64,000 nucleotides of DNA from Amylostereum areolatum (lineage: Eukaryota; Basidiomycota; Agaricomycetes; Russulales; Stereaceae), in assembly GCA_012932865.1 (NCBI GenBank), contig SAXG01000012.1:992001-1056000 (forward strand), written 5' to 3'. Numbering within the stretch: position 1 is the first letter of the stretch; each line of letters starts with the position of its first letter. The notes under the pieces were generated by a model that saw only the letters and a program-made list of their open reading frames with translations, had not been told where the DNA came from and made no database searches. Positions 23,746-34,583 of this stretch are shown here, piece after piece. The position numbers were made by a program, and so were the translations under genes.

Positions 23746-25636
23746 ATGGATGACGAGAACTCGCCCTCAGCCCGCTCCAGTCTGGAACGATGGTGAGTCG
23801 TCGAACCGAACAATCTCGTATAACACACGTAGTCGTTGACGCAAGCTTATTTCTTGTAGGGAACACCTATTTCGTGAACAATCATGTACGTCTGCAATCC
23901 TTGTTTGCCATCGTAGTGGTAACTCATATAGATCTGCTCAGCAATATTTCGAGACACATTGAACAGAAGCGAGGAACTCCAGGCAGAAGTTGACGAGCTC
24001 CGACGTGAGCTCTCGGTATGGAAGGCTGGGTACAAGAACTCCGAAGATGAAAAGAAAACTCTAGAAAAGGTCGTTACCAAACTAGAGCGTAGCATCGACG
24101 CTATGAAGGTGCGTTCTTCGTCGCTCGTCCCTGCCCGGTTCGTTGATATCTGCCAGGATGATAACTCCCTGATCTTCTGTGTGATAGACGGAGATGGCAC
24201 CATCTTCTCGCAGGATCTATGGCCGCTGGGCCGTCCCGGGGGGAGACAAGCAGCTATGCTTTTGGCCAAGGGCCTCTCTGACCACGCATCGAATATGGAT
24301 GATGTTCGTTCCACTCGCGGCCAAATATGGCTCAGTATATTTTGTAATAAAGGAGGTCTAAAGGATACGCTCCTCCATAACGACATCTGTACTGGAGAGC
24401 AGTTCGAAGACTTCCTACACGGCTTCAATCAAGCGTCTCCGCTTTTCTCGATTGTTGATGTTGGGGCTGGAAAAGAAGCTGCTGACTCGAAAATCAAAGG
24501 TAACACCACACCGCTCAAATTTCTCGATTCAATACTGATTGTCTTCAGAGCATCTCAGAGTCTTCACTCGCTTCCCTCAAACCGCCAGGATCTATTTCGG
24601 TGGTAAGGCTTCAATTCATCCGCTCATCTGCCGACCTGATGCTCTTAGCATAGGCGCCCATGACAATGGGTACTCAACTACATTAAACTTCTTGGAAAAC
24701 GAAGGACTCCTGGACAAAATTGTCCTGTTACGAGGATACAAGAACCTAGCTCTCGAATTGAAAAATTTTGACCTTCCTCATCTGGAAATCGACGGACTTT
24801 TCATGAGCTACAAACTTCAAACAGCCTATGCTCGCCACTACTCTACTTCACCCGTCAAACAGCCCATTCCACTGTATGAGCAAGACAACCCCAAGCCGGA
24901 CGACAGATACGTGCCAGAAGAGCGCGCTTACGGTCCACCACAAAAATATATCGATCCTACCCTGATACGGACTGCTAAATACGAACTTACGCTCGAATCT
25001 CATCTCTATCCTTGTAGCCCTTGGCAAAGCGTATGTTCAATGTACTTGACGACGTCTCTTTATCAACTTTGTTTTGCAGACAAACCACCTCCGTGCACAT
25101 GGCACTACCTCACGAAATGCCGGACCGGTGCTAAATGTCGTTTTGGGCACGACTACGTGGTAACCCCCGACACCCTGGCTATCCTACGTTTAAATGCGAA
25201 GCGCTCTCCTTGTCCAGCAGCCGCGACCAGTCTGTTTCCATACTCTTACGTCGTGCAAAAGTACTGATCCTGTAGTAGATCAAACATGCCCGGATGGCGA
25301 CCGTTGTCTCCTAGGTCATTATTGCCCGAAGGGTACGAAATGTGGATTTGTTAGGGCAGGAAAGTGTAAATTCACCGGAAGTGAGTACGCACCGTTCGGA
25401 TTCACGACCCTCATACTGACTGTTGTTCAGAGGATTCTCACAGCAAGCCTCCATACGCTACTCGACAGTATGAGAATTCCAGCCCCTTCAATGACCACGC
25501 ACGAGGCTCCACAGTCCCACTCCTTATGCGCATTGGCGATGACTCCACGTCGGATGGTCCGAGCTCTTCTAGATCACCATCGGAGAAGAACGTTCAGTTC
25601 TCCGAAGTAAATGAGTATGACTCTGTTTACCTCTGA
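23746..25636 (+). CDS. CCCH zinc-finger protein with DUF7923 domain
   Basis: Probable RNA-binding protein. Exons joined from ATG 23746: MDDENSPSARSSLERW, EHLFREQS, then a coiled coil (NRSEELQAEVDELRRELSVWKAGYKNSEDEKKTLEKVV...). The central domain resembles fungal DUF7923: IFCVIDGDGTIFSQDLWPLGRPGG, LFSIVDVGAGKEAADSKI, RIYFGGAHDNGYSTTLNFLENEG. CCCH fingers follow: CTWHYLTKCRTGAKCRFGH (C-x7-C-x5-C-x3-H), a second finger around CPDGDRCLLGH, and a third partial one around CPKGTKCGFVRAGKC. The tail is Ser-rich and ends NEYDSVYL. The IDGDG...DVGAGK...HDNGY pattern suggests a nuclease-like or nucleotide-binding fold, but I cannot assign catalysis. At least seven introns; none needs a frame correction. 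Confidence 0.8.
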
Positions 25637-25701
25637 CTATGATGTGGGCGACATCTACTCACTGTATGTCCCCATGAGAAATACATGACATTGGCCTCAG
25701 G

Positions 25702-25727
25702 GCTTCAAGCTTCAAGCTTCAAGCTCC
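25702..25727. repeat. GCTTCAA triple direct repeat
   Basis: Three perfect 7-base copies of GCTTCAA followed by a partial fourth. A similar CAAGCTC repeat lies at 4541-4570. Probably slippage; possibly a factor-binding site cluster, with no direct evidence. Confidence 0.6.
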
Positions 25728-26059
25728 GTCTCAGGCGTCGTTCGGACGGATAAATGGTCACGGTCACGTCCCAATCCCATATTCTCCGATAAATCCACGA
25801 TTTTCGGCCGCCATCGAGCCGACATGCATTTCAAGGATATTCTTCGCGCGAGACCCACTAGTGTGGTAGTTGTTTTGCTGCCGCTGTCTACTCTCGAGGT
25901 GTTATGGAAACATGTTCCCATCAAAGGGGTCAGCTGCATCACGCGTGCTACACATGCTACATGCCTTTTATCCCTGGTGACGCTTGCACAGTTTGTCCGC
26001 ACGGTCAGTTGACACAAGATTGTGAAGGTTTTTTTTGGAAGCTTCCGGTGGAGGCGTCG

Positions 26060-26066
26060 TATAAAA
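26060..26066 (+). promoter_or_regulatory. TATA box of DPBB gene 1
   Basis: TATAAAA, 47 bases before the ATG at 26113. This supports the start chosen for the small secreted protein. Confidence 0.55.
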
Positions 26067-26112
26067 CGGATGGATGGAATACTTTGTCCACCCCAAGTTT
26101 CCCGAATCTAGC

Positions 26113-27126
26113 ATGCTCCTATTTAGTGCCACCATCTTCGCAACACTCGTTTTCTTTGCAGAGACGAACACTGTCGGAGCTGTATCGGGCGTTACGACCT
26201 TCAACGATGTAAGTTCTAACCTTGCTGTACTTCTGAGGGCGGAAAAGCTGATATTCGGCTGTAGTATGGAACCCAAACCGGTGTTGCATGTCCAGGTTTG
26301 AATTCGGCTTGTGGCTTACGATTTTGTGACGTGACGGTGGACGTTTGGTAGGATTTAGCCCCACGAACAGTCAGAGCGGGGGCACGTTTGCCGCTGCGAT
26401 GAGCGATCTGTCCCCATTGTGGGTGGGAGCGCGCTGCCAAGGTACTATGGACGCCTCTAAATGGTGAGTAAATTCCCAGCATTTTACAGATATCGTTCAA
26501 ACGGGAACATCCATGCGCGTAGCTCTGGAAGCGGCTCCTGTGTTAACTGCGCAGGCCCGGCCTGCCCAGATGAGGAAGTATGTGGAACGGTGAGCACGGA
26601 CGTCCTTCAATCGCGACGTCTTCTGACCATCGTTGACTCTAGTGCTTCAATGTTAAATGTAAGGACGGCGTCAAAGTCGACCATTTCTGTGACTGAGCTC
26701 CTTAGGCACTGGCTCTCTTGACGGAGAAACATCTGGGGCCTGTACCGGGACCACCATTAAAGTTAAGATTATCGATGCGTACGTCCGATTCTGTCTTTCT
26801 GGAGGGACAAGAGACTCACAGGAAACAGATGCCCGGCCACACATCCTGCCAACTACTGCAAGATCCCACAGTTTGGCGGAGTAAGACATCTCGATGACTG
26901 GGCTTTCGTGCTAGCTAATAGGTTGTCTAAAAAATAGACGATCCGGCCCCAGGAAGCTTGCGAGGCCAGCGGTGTCAATGCACTCGACATTGCGACTACA
27001 GCGCGCAGTCAACTCTCTACTTTCGTTCGTTTATTTTTCTTTCGTTAATCGTGTCCTAATGCTAGCGAACTGCGTCGGACACAGCAAGGAAATCTGAACA
27101 TCAATATCGAGTCCACCAGCTGCTAA
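26113..27126 (+). CDS. Secreted Barwin/EG45-like double-psi beta-barrel protein
   Basis: Small cysteine-rich secreted protein of the expansin/barwin-like superfamily; such proteins loosen or bind polysaccharide walls without a proven hydrolytic activity. The gene is split into about eight tiny exons, which I joined at GT-AG sites. Signal peptide MLLFSATIFATLVFFAETNTVGA, then SGVTTFND|YGTQTGVACP|GFSPTNSQSGGTF, ARCQGTMDASKC, CVNCAGPACPDEEVCGTCFNVKC, TIKVKIIDACPATHPANYC, EACEASGVNALDIATTARSQL, and the closing NLNINIESTSC. The many Cys, the IIDACPA motif and the NALDIA motif fit the DPBB fold. The last intron uses the acceptor before CAAGGAAATCTG, the only one that keeps the closing NLNI...C strand. 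Neighbour of a second DPBB gene. Confidence 0.82.
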
Positions 27127-27350
27127 ATTGTTTCGCGCGTACAGCGGTCAAGGCGACGTTGCTTTCACCGTATGGGGAAATTTGTATGAAAGATACTAAT
27201 TGATTACGGGGTTATGTGGCACCATGACTCAATATTCAATGTTGACATGACGCTTGATCGAAGAGCGTCCCAGACTCCCAGTGCCACCATATAAGCTTGC
27301 CTTCGGTGCCTGCCGAGCGTTGTTGAAGTCAAACCTCCACCACGACTGCA

Positions 27351-28165
27351 ATGCGCGTTTACTCTCATATTGGCATGCTCCTCACGGTTTCGTCGATCGC
27401 GCAAGTCGTGATCGCACAAGCGGGACGGTCCGCGACATGCTCGATCCCTTCGCAGCGCAAAGCGTATTCGTCGAGCCGAGGAATTTCCCGACAGCAACGA
27501 AGCCAACCCTACCGTGTTTGACACGCCCGCCGCACCACTGGAGGAAAGAGGTGACTTGGATTGGTCGTCTCTCACCTTCTTTCAACCTGGCCTGTGGGTG
27601 GTATGCTGTTTGTTCAATGTCCACGACAAACTGACGACTGCCGTAGCGGGGCGTGCGGGAAACATAATACCGCCGGGGATTTTGTGAGTCTATCTCTGTT
27701 CCTTGCTCCTCACAGTACCCTAAAGCTCGGTACATCTCGCGCAGATTGTCGCACTCAACCAGGCCGTGCGTACCTCCCGAACTACATTGCTTTTCACTGA
27801 CGAATGCCGACGACTTTAGCAATGGGATAACGGAGCACATTGCTGGAAGATGATCAATATCGACTATGCTGGCAAGTCACTCCAGGCCCAAATCGTAGAT
27901 CTGGTATCGTAACCTCCGTCTTCTTCGTCATCCTTTCCGCTCAGTCGTATATGCGCAGTGCCCAGGCTGCAAACCAGGCGGTCTTGATCTCAGCCCGGCG
28001 GTCTTCAACAGCTTCGCGAGTCCTGACGAGGGCAACATTTTTGGCTCCTGGACGTTCTTGGACGACTCAACGACTAGCTCTCAGGCGAAATCCACCGGAG
28101 CCGAGCTCCACGATGTCGGCGAGTACTACACACCATCCACACGGTCCTGCCCAGGTACTGGCTGA
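27351..28165 (+). CDS. Secreted RlpA-like double-psi beta-barrel (loosenin/expansin-like) protein
   Basis: Second small secreted DPBB protein. MRVYSHIGMLLTVSSIAQVV... is a signal peptide. A propeptide-like segment follows with KRIRR (possible Kex2 site) and SNEANPTVFDTPAAPLEERG. The DPBB domain comes next: LTFFQPGL|GACGKHNTAGDF|IVALNQA|QWDNGAHCWKMINIDYAGKSLQAQIVDL|CPGCKPGGLDLSPAVFNSFASPDEGNIFGSWTF, the hallmark GACG, DxCPGC and GGLDLSP motifs of this family. Four introns of ordinary length fit exactly. The junction between signal peptide and propeptide (about 27425-27455) needs either a 30-base intron, shorter than usual, or a 1-base correction. The catalytic Asp (ND/DLSP) is present, but no lytic activity is expected. 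The tail DDSTTSSQAKSTG...PGTG is low-complexity. Confidence 0.8.
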
Positions 28166-28719
28166 CAATCTGGCGACTACCCACTTGAAATCTGTGCATA
28201 CGTCCCTCGCACACCCGAAAACACAAGCACGGCTTTGCACACATCGCTAAGGCCGACCCATTCGTCACATCCGCACCCTAGCCATGGACACCTAGCAAAA
28301 TCTGCGCAGAATGCTGCCAAGGAGGCGCTGCGTCCAGGTTCTGCTTCAGCGCATAGTCACCGTAAGAACGTTGTCAAGGTTCGTTTGCGCCCATTTGTTC
28401 TTACTGATTGTCACTGACCATGGACCAGACTTTAGAATCTGAGGCTCACTAGGCGTCCAAATAAGAACACTACGATCGCCAATCCCGTTTCTTTGATCTC
28501 TCGCGCTGGCCGTCTTTGGGTTTCTGGGTCGAACCATGTCTCTCCGTCTCCTTTGTATAGGGCTGCAACCGTGTCTCGAGAAGCCACTGTATAACACTGG
28601 CAACAATAGAAGTGCGATTGTTTAGCCACAGAGGAGTGCGGGGTAAACTGTGGAATGTGCAGCAAACAGCCCTAGGAATGGAAAAGTTGAGACAAATGCC
28701 CTGGCTGTGCACCAGCCTC
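28166..28719. other. Intergenic region between convergent genes
   Basis: 554 bp between the DPBB gene 2 stop and the stop of the minus-strand gene at 28720. It contains only the two 3' ends. I looked for a tRNA around a B-box-like stretch near 28528 and could not build one. Confidence 0.5.
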
Positions 28720-30022
28720 TCAGAGACCTTCGACTGCATCTCTCACTACAAGCAAGAAGTCTGCCCGAGTTTCGGTGATACCGGGGCCCCTCGTTGCCTT
28801 CCACAAACGGTACACGCCTCTGATAGCCTCTTTAACCCCATCGTCAATGCCATCGTCCACAGGACCTCCTTCATTCCCATCGTCTCTCTCCCCTGACAAA
28901 AAGGAAACGGCGTTGGCCTTCTGTGGCCTCGGAGACGCAATCTGCCCCAGCCCCCCTTCGAAGTCCTCAAGAGCGCCTACGTCTTGGGGTGGCGAAGGTG
29001 TCTGGTCACTATCATCATCAAGGCCGAGTCCGTCTACTTCTGGGTCAGAAAAGTAGTCGTCGGGGTCGGCGGCCATCATGGCGGTGAAAACCGGATCTGG
29101 GAGAGAGGCCGGGGTTGACGGGGGTCGTGTATTCCTGGGAGATATGGCGGTGAGTCGCTGGGAGAGCACATCGGGACATGGCGGATCGCCCTGGCGTGAA
29201 CGGATCGTGGCAGGCGGTATGGGGAGAGGTTCGTCGATGTGGATATGGTGAGGGAATTCCGGGGGAGGAACGGGTCTGCGGGGGTATTTGGGCGAAGGGA
29301 TCGTGGAGTCTGCGGTACCTGTGAAGAGCGAGGACTGTCAATGCGGAGGAATGGGACGATCATGGGTGGTAGAGAGAGACGTACCCTGCACTGCGGCGTA
29401 CTGGGCCCAGTAAGCATCTTCGCTTGTGTCGACATCGTCCTTGGCGGCGTTGAAGGGCTGTCTGCCGACTAGGGCGTCGGCGTCCTCATCGGGACCGCCG
29501 TAGGAATTCCAGTAATCGTCATCGTCACCTTCAGGAGGGAGTCTTGGGGCCTTGGGGACTTTCGTCTTCGGCATAATCTGAGAGGCCGGCGGCGGCGATG
29601 ACCACATCAAGACTGGGCTCGGACCCCGTGGGGAAGGGCATGAGATTGGCGTCGTGAAATTTCCAACTGTCGACGCCGTCCCATTCGAAGACGAGACGAA
29701 GGCCAGGGAAGTCTGTCGGAGTGACGTGTACGTGGGCGTAGGTGTTCTCCTCGTCTGCGGAGTATTGAACGGGGTATCGGGTGGAGGTGTGATCGTCGAG
29801 GGGTTTCTGGAGGGACTCGAGGAGGGCAACGGCGCGATCGCGGAGGACAGAGTTCCAACAGAGATAGGATGTAGAGTCTGAGGGAGGGATGTCGAGGAAG
29901 AGGTGTCGCTGGAGGAGTGGGCGGGAGAGAAGGTGAGGAGGAAGAGGGTGATCGAGTTGGGAAGGAGGAGAGATGTACTGGAGAATTAGATTGACGGTGT
30001 GGGGGTGAATTTGAGAGGGCAT
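28720..30022 (-). CDS. Conserved-looking acidic protein, function unknown
   Basis: I do not recognise the family. Starts MPSQIHPHTVNLILQYISPPSQL; an N-terminal globular part of about 140 residues reads like a conserved fold (SYLCWNSVLRDRAVALLESL, YPVQYSADEENTYAHVHV, LRLVFEWDGVDSWKFHDANLMPFP), followed by a disordered acidic/Pro-rich part (EGDDDDYWNSYGGPDEDADAL, then a Pro-rich segment). A C-terminal helix-like segment ends the protein: VKEAIRGVYRLWKATRGPG...FLLVVRDAVEGL. One GT-AG intron falls after YWAQYAAVQ. Between DESPQGPKTP and PEGDDDDYWNSYGG the frame changes by +1 at the GGG of 29537-29539 (CCC in the gene). Removing one base gives an uninterrupted protein. A 31-base intron could also join the frames but would drop PEG. 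Confidence 0.7.
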
Positions 30023-30350
30023 CTTTGGAGGAGGAGTCGTACAAAGTGCTTGTGGTATATAACTGAGCGGGGCAGATGAGCCTTTGGTTGCCGCGGCAGG
30101 CTCAGCGTTTGCGCGTCGGCGTCGCGTTCGTTGGCGGGGGTCGGCGCGTGAATCCTCGGGGCGCGTGACCCCATCTCCACGTGATCGACTTCTCCCGCCC
30201 GCGTGGCTCCCACGCAAGTGACGGGCCGCAACCGCAAGCAAGTCAAGTACTTCAGCCACAGTCTCCCAGGTCCCTGTCCAACGTCCAACCCCAACGCCCT
30301 CGGCGACCGTCTTCTGCCAGTGCCTCCTTCCACGACGTTCACGAGCACCC
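30023..30350. other. Divergent promoter region, acidic protein / GPI-type protein
   Basis: 328 bp between two divergent start codons. GC-rich with no recognised element; open frames here have no family features. Confidence 0.5.
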
Positions 30351-30865
30351 ATGCGTTCATTCCTTTTCGCCGCCTTTCTCCTCCCCCTCGCCGTCCTGGC
30401 TCAGGTTTGTCTCTTCTCTCTCCCTACTCTCGATTCTCACATTCCGTCCAGACCGGTACCAACCAGCCCGCCGTCTCCGTCTCCACATCCTTCCAACTCT
30501 CAAATTCATTCGATAATAATCGCCAACCTCATACCGTCTCCGTCCCCGTACCCATCACAATCACTGCTTCCCCTACAGCGTCCGCCGTCAGCTCCGCCGC
30601 CAACTCTTCCGCGACTGGCAATTCCACACAGTCACAATCCGCCGCCTCCAACGCTACTTCCTCCGCCACATCCACATCTCTTTCCCCCGCGGATCCCAGT
30701 GCTGCAGCCGGGGGTGGCGCGAATGGAGCTCCGTCACCCGGCGCGTCCGCCGCAGGCGGTATTTATGGCCCACCCGACGGATACATCAGCAGCTCCCTCC
30801 TCGTGCACGCTGCAGCTTTCGTCGTGAGCTGCGTCGGTCTTGCAGCAGGCGTCGCGCTTGTATGA
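30351..30865 (+). CDS. Small Ser/Thr-rich GPI-anchored surface protein
   Basis: Short secreted protein with a signal peptide (MRSFLFAAFLLPLAVLAQ) interrupted right after the cleavage region by a short intron (GTTTGT...CCAG). The mature part reads TGTNQPAVSVSTSFQLSN... and is then dominated by Ser, Thr, Asn and Ala (SAVSSAANSSATGNSTQSQ...), a likely O-glycosylated stalk. It ends in a hydrophobic tail (SSSLLVHAAAFVVSCVGLAAGVALV) behind a small-residue stretch, as in GPI-anchored proteins. No enzymatic domain. Similar short proteins are common in basidiomycetes and poorly understood. Confidence 0.75.
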
Positions 30866-31175
30866 GTGGGACGGTTTTGGACCATATTGCTACTTGTCGG
30901 TATGGGCCTTTTGACGGATATTGGTCGACGGACACGGTGTTTTTATCGTCTTAATCTTTTCGTGCTTTACTTCAGGACTTTGCTGTTACACCACGCCTTT
31001 TCATCGATCGTGTTGACATCGGGACTACTACCATACCACCCATACATCCGTACTATGTAGAATGACTGCTGGGTGACCTTTCATCTCCACCTCACCGCGG
31101 AAAACCGTGAGAGCTGATTGGCCCGATGAGGATGCTGAGGGCGCAACGGTACATAAAGTGTGAATTTGCACTGGC
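30866..31175. other. Intergenic region upstream of MYG1
   Basis: 310 bp: 3' end of the GPI-type gene and the MYG1 promoter. No element recognised; a TACATAAA lies about 25 bp before the ATG. Confidence 0.5.
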
Positions 31176-32608
31176 ATGCATCGTCTTCTTCATCGCTCTC
31201 TCGCAAAGGCGCCATCGCGCTCCCTTGCTCTCAAGTCCTCTTGTCCTGTTTTTCGTCCCCCCTCGTTTTGCAGAGCAATGTCTGACGTTCAGCCTGCCAA
31301 AAAGCAAAAGCAGTCCAAGGTGTGTGCAGCCCTTCATCCTGCAATGGTTTTGCTCAGTATCGTCTATATCGTGCAGCTCATCGGCACCCATAACGGGACG
31401 TTCCATTGCGATGAAGCCCTCGCTGTGTTCCTTCTTCGACAGACTGCCGGGTACCGTGATGCAGGTAGGACATGTCGTATAGGCCAGTGCCAAAGCTCTG
31501 AACGGATTGCAGATTTGACACGCAGCCGCGACCCCAAAATCTTGGACACCTGCGACATCGTTGTCGACGTTGGTGCCGTGTACGATGAAGGCAAACAGCG
31601 CTTTGACCATCACCAGCGCGGCTTTGAGGAAGTTTTCGGTCACGGCTTCGTCACCAAGCTGTCCTCGGCAGGTTTGGTGTACAAGTCCGTCTCAGATCTG
31701 TCTCCTCTATGTGCAAGGATCTGACAATGTTGTGCAGGCATTTTGGTCGTGAGATCATCGCCAATCGCTTCCAGCTTTCCCTGGACGATCCCAAGGTCGA
31801 CACGCTGTGGCTCAAACTCTACAAGGTGACATCCGTTCCCTTACTCTTTCTCTGAGCGAGGCTCATTCGCTTTCAGGAATTCATAGAGGGCATCGACGGG
31901 GTTGACAACGGTGTATCGCAGTATCCCAACGATATCAAACCCAAATATCGCAACCGCACCGATCTTTCGAGTCGCGTTGGATGGCTCAACCCGGCCTGGA
32001 ACGAGCCGTTTGACGCGGTCACCGTAGATGTGCGCATCTGTCTCCCAGCCCTATCCAATGGATCACTGACGAGACGAGGTATAGGCCCAATTTGCGAAGG
32101 CCTCGAAGCTTACCGGCGAAGAGTTCCTCGGCCGTCTTGACTACTACGGAAAAGCATGGCTGCCGGCGCGCGATCTTGTCGCTGCTGGTCTGAACCAACG
32201 CGCTCAGGTCGATCCAAGCAGCAGAATCATTCTGTTCGAGCAGTTCGCTCCGTGGAAGGCATGTATCTTTGCTGTTCAACCTTCCGCGTCCTCATCATGT
32301 TTGCCTTCTAGGAGCATTTGTTCGAGCTGGAAGCCGAGCTGGCCGTAACTGAGGCCTCCCGGCCATACTACGTGATTTATCCCGACGAGACGGGGGGGAA
32401 CTGGCGCATTCAGGCGGTCCCCGTGTCCCCGGAGAGCTTCGAAAGTCGCAAGGCCCTTCCTGAAGTTTGGCGTGGCGTCCGCGACGAAGCGCTCTCCCAG
32501 CTCTCGGGTATCGACGGAGGCATCTTCGTGCACGCGTCTGGATTTATTGGAGGCAACAAGACGCGCGAAGGTGCCCTCGCCATGGCGAAGAAGTCATTGG
32601 ATATATGA
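31176..32608 (+). CDS. MYG1: MYG1 exonuclease family protein
   Basis: DHH-like metal-dependent exonuclease implicated in RNA processing in nucleolus and mitochondria. The family signature is complete: IGTHNGTFHCDEALAVFLLRQ, then VVDVGAVYDEGKQRFDHHQRGFEEVFGHG, KYRNRTDLSSRVGWLNPAWNE, and the C-terminal ESFESRKALPEVWRGVRDEALS...IDGGIFVHASGFIGGNKTREGALAMAKKSLDI. Two starts are possible. ATG 31176 gives an Arg/Ser-rich, Phe/Pro-containing leader (MHRLLHRSLAKAPSRSLAL) typical of mitochondrial import. ATG 31278 (MSDVQPAKKQKQSK) has a basic, nuclear-localisation-like N-terminus. Alternative starts could serve both compartments. Several small introns; no frame problem. Confidence 0.95.
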
Positions 32609-32916
32609 GCGTCTGGAGGAGGTTATTTGGGTCGGACGACGCTCACAAGCCGCCGCACACGTCGGATCGTGCAAATGCACGAATATTGTCTTATGGGCAA
32701 TCACTCACCAGGGTTACTCTGGTTGAAGAGCGCAAAGCGCCCTTGTACTACGTTATATACGTAGTCTTACCTGTCGCCCGCCCGCTTTCACGCCGTGTAT
32801 GTACGAGTACTGAGACGAATGGTGTGACCTCATTTGACTTGGCATTCGTCAATGATCGTCATCTGGCTTTGTACGCACGTACGTTCGCGTCGAAACGTTG
32901 TTGGGCTCTAACCACC
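32609..32916. other. Intergenic region, MYG1 / SurE gene
   Basis: 308 bp with the MYG1 3' end and the promoter of the SurE gene. A purine/pyrimidine-mixed stretch with no recognised element. Confidence 0.5.
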
Positions 32917-34354
32917 ATGTCCACAAGAAAGCCTCGTGTATTATTGACTGTGAGTACTGCTGATTCCTCCGTCGTGGCCGCTGCTAGATGTCACTTAGTC
33001 GCGATAGGCTAACTACGTAGTCGTGCCTAACAGAATGACGATGGCCCTCCCGGTCTTGATTCTCCGTACATCTATGGGCTCTACAAACATTTGACCAGAG
33101 ATCTCGGTGCGTATCGTGTATCGTTGACCCTCGGATATCTATTGACTTGTCGTGCTTAGGCTGGGATGTAAAAGTTGTCGTACCCAGCTCACAAAAGTCT
33201 TGGATCGGTGTTGTCCACTTCCTCGTTCTGTTGAAGCTTTCCGGTACTGACGTCTCTTCGCGTTTGTCAGGGAAAGCATACCAGATAAAGGACATCATTC
33301 GAGGCAGGTACTATTACCCCCGGGATCCCGGTGAGCTTCGTTACTGCTCGTCGTCCCAGGTGACCTTAACATGTCGCAGACGGACAAGGCGACATTTCGG
33401 AAGAGTCGAGGCCCGTGCGGGAAGGTGAACTTGGCGAGTGGATTCTGCTAGACGGTGTAAGTATCCAGGCTTCAGAATACCTCATTTTACTGCATCGTAT
33501 TCAGTTGGGCACCGTCCTGTAGACCCCTGCTACATGCGCTAATATCGCTCTCCATAACCTCTACAATGGTGAAATCGATCTCTTGGTGCGTGCTTAGGAC
33601 CCTCTTCCATCCATCTTTGCCCATCATATCTTCCTTAGCTCTCTGGGCCAAACCTGGGCCGCAATACCTCATGTAATGTGGATCCGTAACCGGCACCTCT
33701 TACTCTTCTCATCTCGTCGACAGCCGCTTTCGCACTCTCTTCCGGAACGATCGGCGCGGCACTTTCCTCCTCTCTCTCCCGAGTACGCTCTATCGCGCTT
33801 TCGTACGGTACCGTGCAACGCGCACCATCTCCGTCTCTGTACGCCCCTGCACACAGTCTGTCCGGGCGCATTATTCAGCGGCTGTGGGACGAGTGGGGGG
33901 CGGATGAAGGTGGGACTTCGCGCGGAGGAGGTCGATCTGTACAATGTGAATATCCCAATGGTCGATGGGCTCCTGGCGGAGGACGGCCTGCCCGTGCTGT
34001 GGACCCGTATCTGGCGCAACACGTATGGCCGACTGTTCAAGGAGCAGAGCCCCGAAGGCCAACAGACGATCTCCGGGTCTAGGCGCGGGTCCTGATGCGC
34101 CAGAGACACCGGGTCACAAAGAGAAGGTAGCGGATGTGCCGGGAGGAGGATTGGTGTTCAAGTTCGCGCCAGACATGAGTGGGCTCATCGGCAGGAAACT
34201 GTCCTCGATGCCGGAAGGCTCGGATGGATGGGCGATAGAGAAAGGATGGGCGAGCGTGACGCCGTTACGGGCCAGTTTCGCGGAGCCTCCGGCGAACGAA
34301 TTGTTTACCTCCAGCGGCGAGATTCAGGATAGGGTTTGGAAGATGAAGCTATAA
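32917..34354 (+). CDS. SurE-type survival protein (5'/3'-nucleotidase or acid phosphatase)
   Basis: Metal-dependent phosphatase of the SurE family. Exons join as MSTRKPRVLLT|NDDGPPGLDSPYIYGLYKHL|GWDVKVVVPSSQKSWI|GKAYQIKDIIRG, then LLDG|TPATCANIALHNLY, LLSGPNLGRNTS and ALSSGTIGAALSS. The NDDGP metal-binding motif, the PSSQKSW loop and the SGPNLGRN motif are all intact. Downstream, the frame shifts by +1 between DEWG and VGLRAEEVDLYNVNIP at the G6 run 33895-33900, and again between QQTISG and LGAGPDAPETPGHK at GGG 34075-34077. Removing one G from each run yields a continuous protein to FTSSGEIQDRVWKMKL. Related to the SurE half of yeast Pby1 but without a tubulin-tyrosine-ligase-like half. Confidence 0.87.
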
Positions 34355-34583
34355 AGGCGTGGTGTGGTGTGGGCCTGCACCTCTTACAGGTAAACATGTG
34401 GATGGCCATTTATATCGTGTAGAAACATAATACATAGCCGAGCATATATTCGCCGCGATGTTCCGCCGAGCCAAATTACTGATCCGCGCGGCAATTGAGT
34501 CTTGTACACCGACATCCACCACCTCACCCATACTCTTTCTAGGCCGCGTTTCGTTCAAGTCCAGCTTGAGAATCGTGTGTGAG

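Larger units (their letters stand above)
25637..26112. other. Intergenic region upstream of DPBB gene 1
   Basis: 476 bp with a short direct repeat (25702-25727) and a TATA box (26060-26066). Open frames on both strands here have no family features. Confidence 0.5.

Noticed and set aside
28440..28610. Possible tRNA around a B-box-like stretch near 28528
   Set aside because: No A box at the right spacing and no cloverleaf could be drawn.
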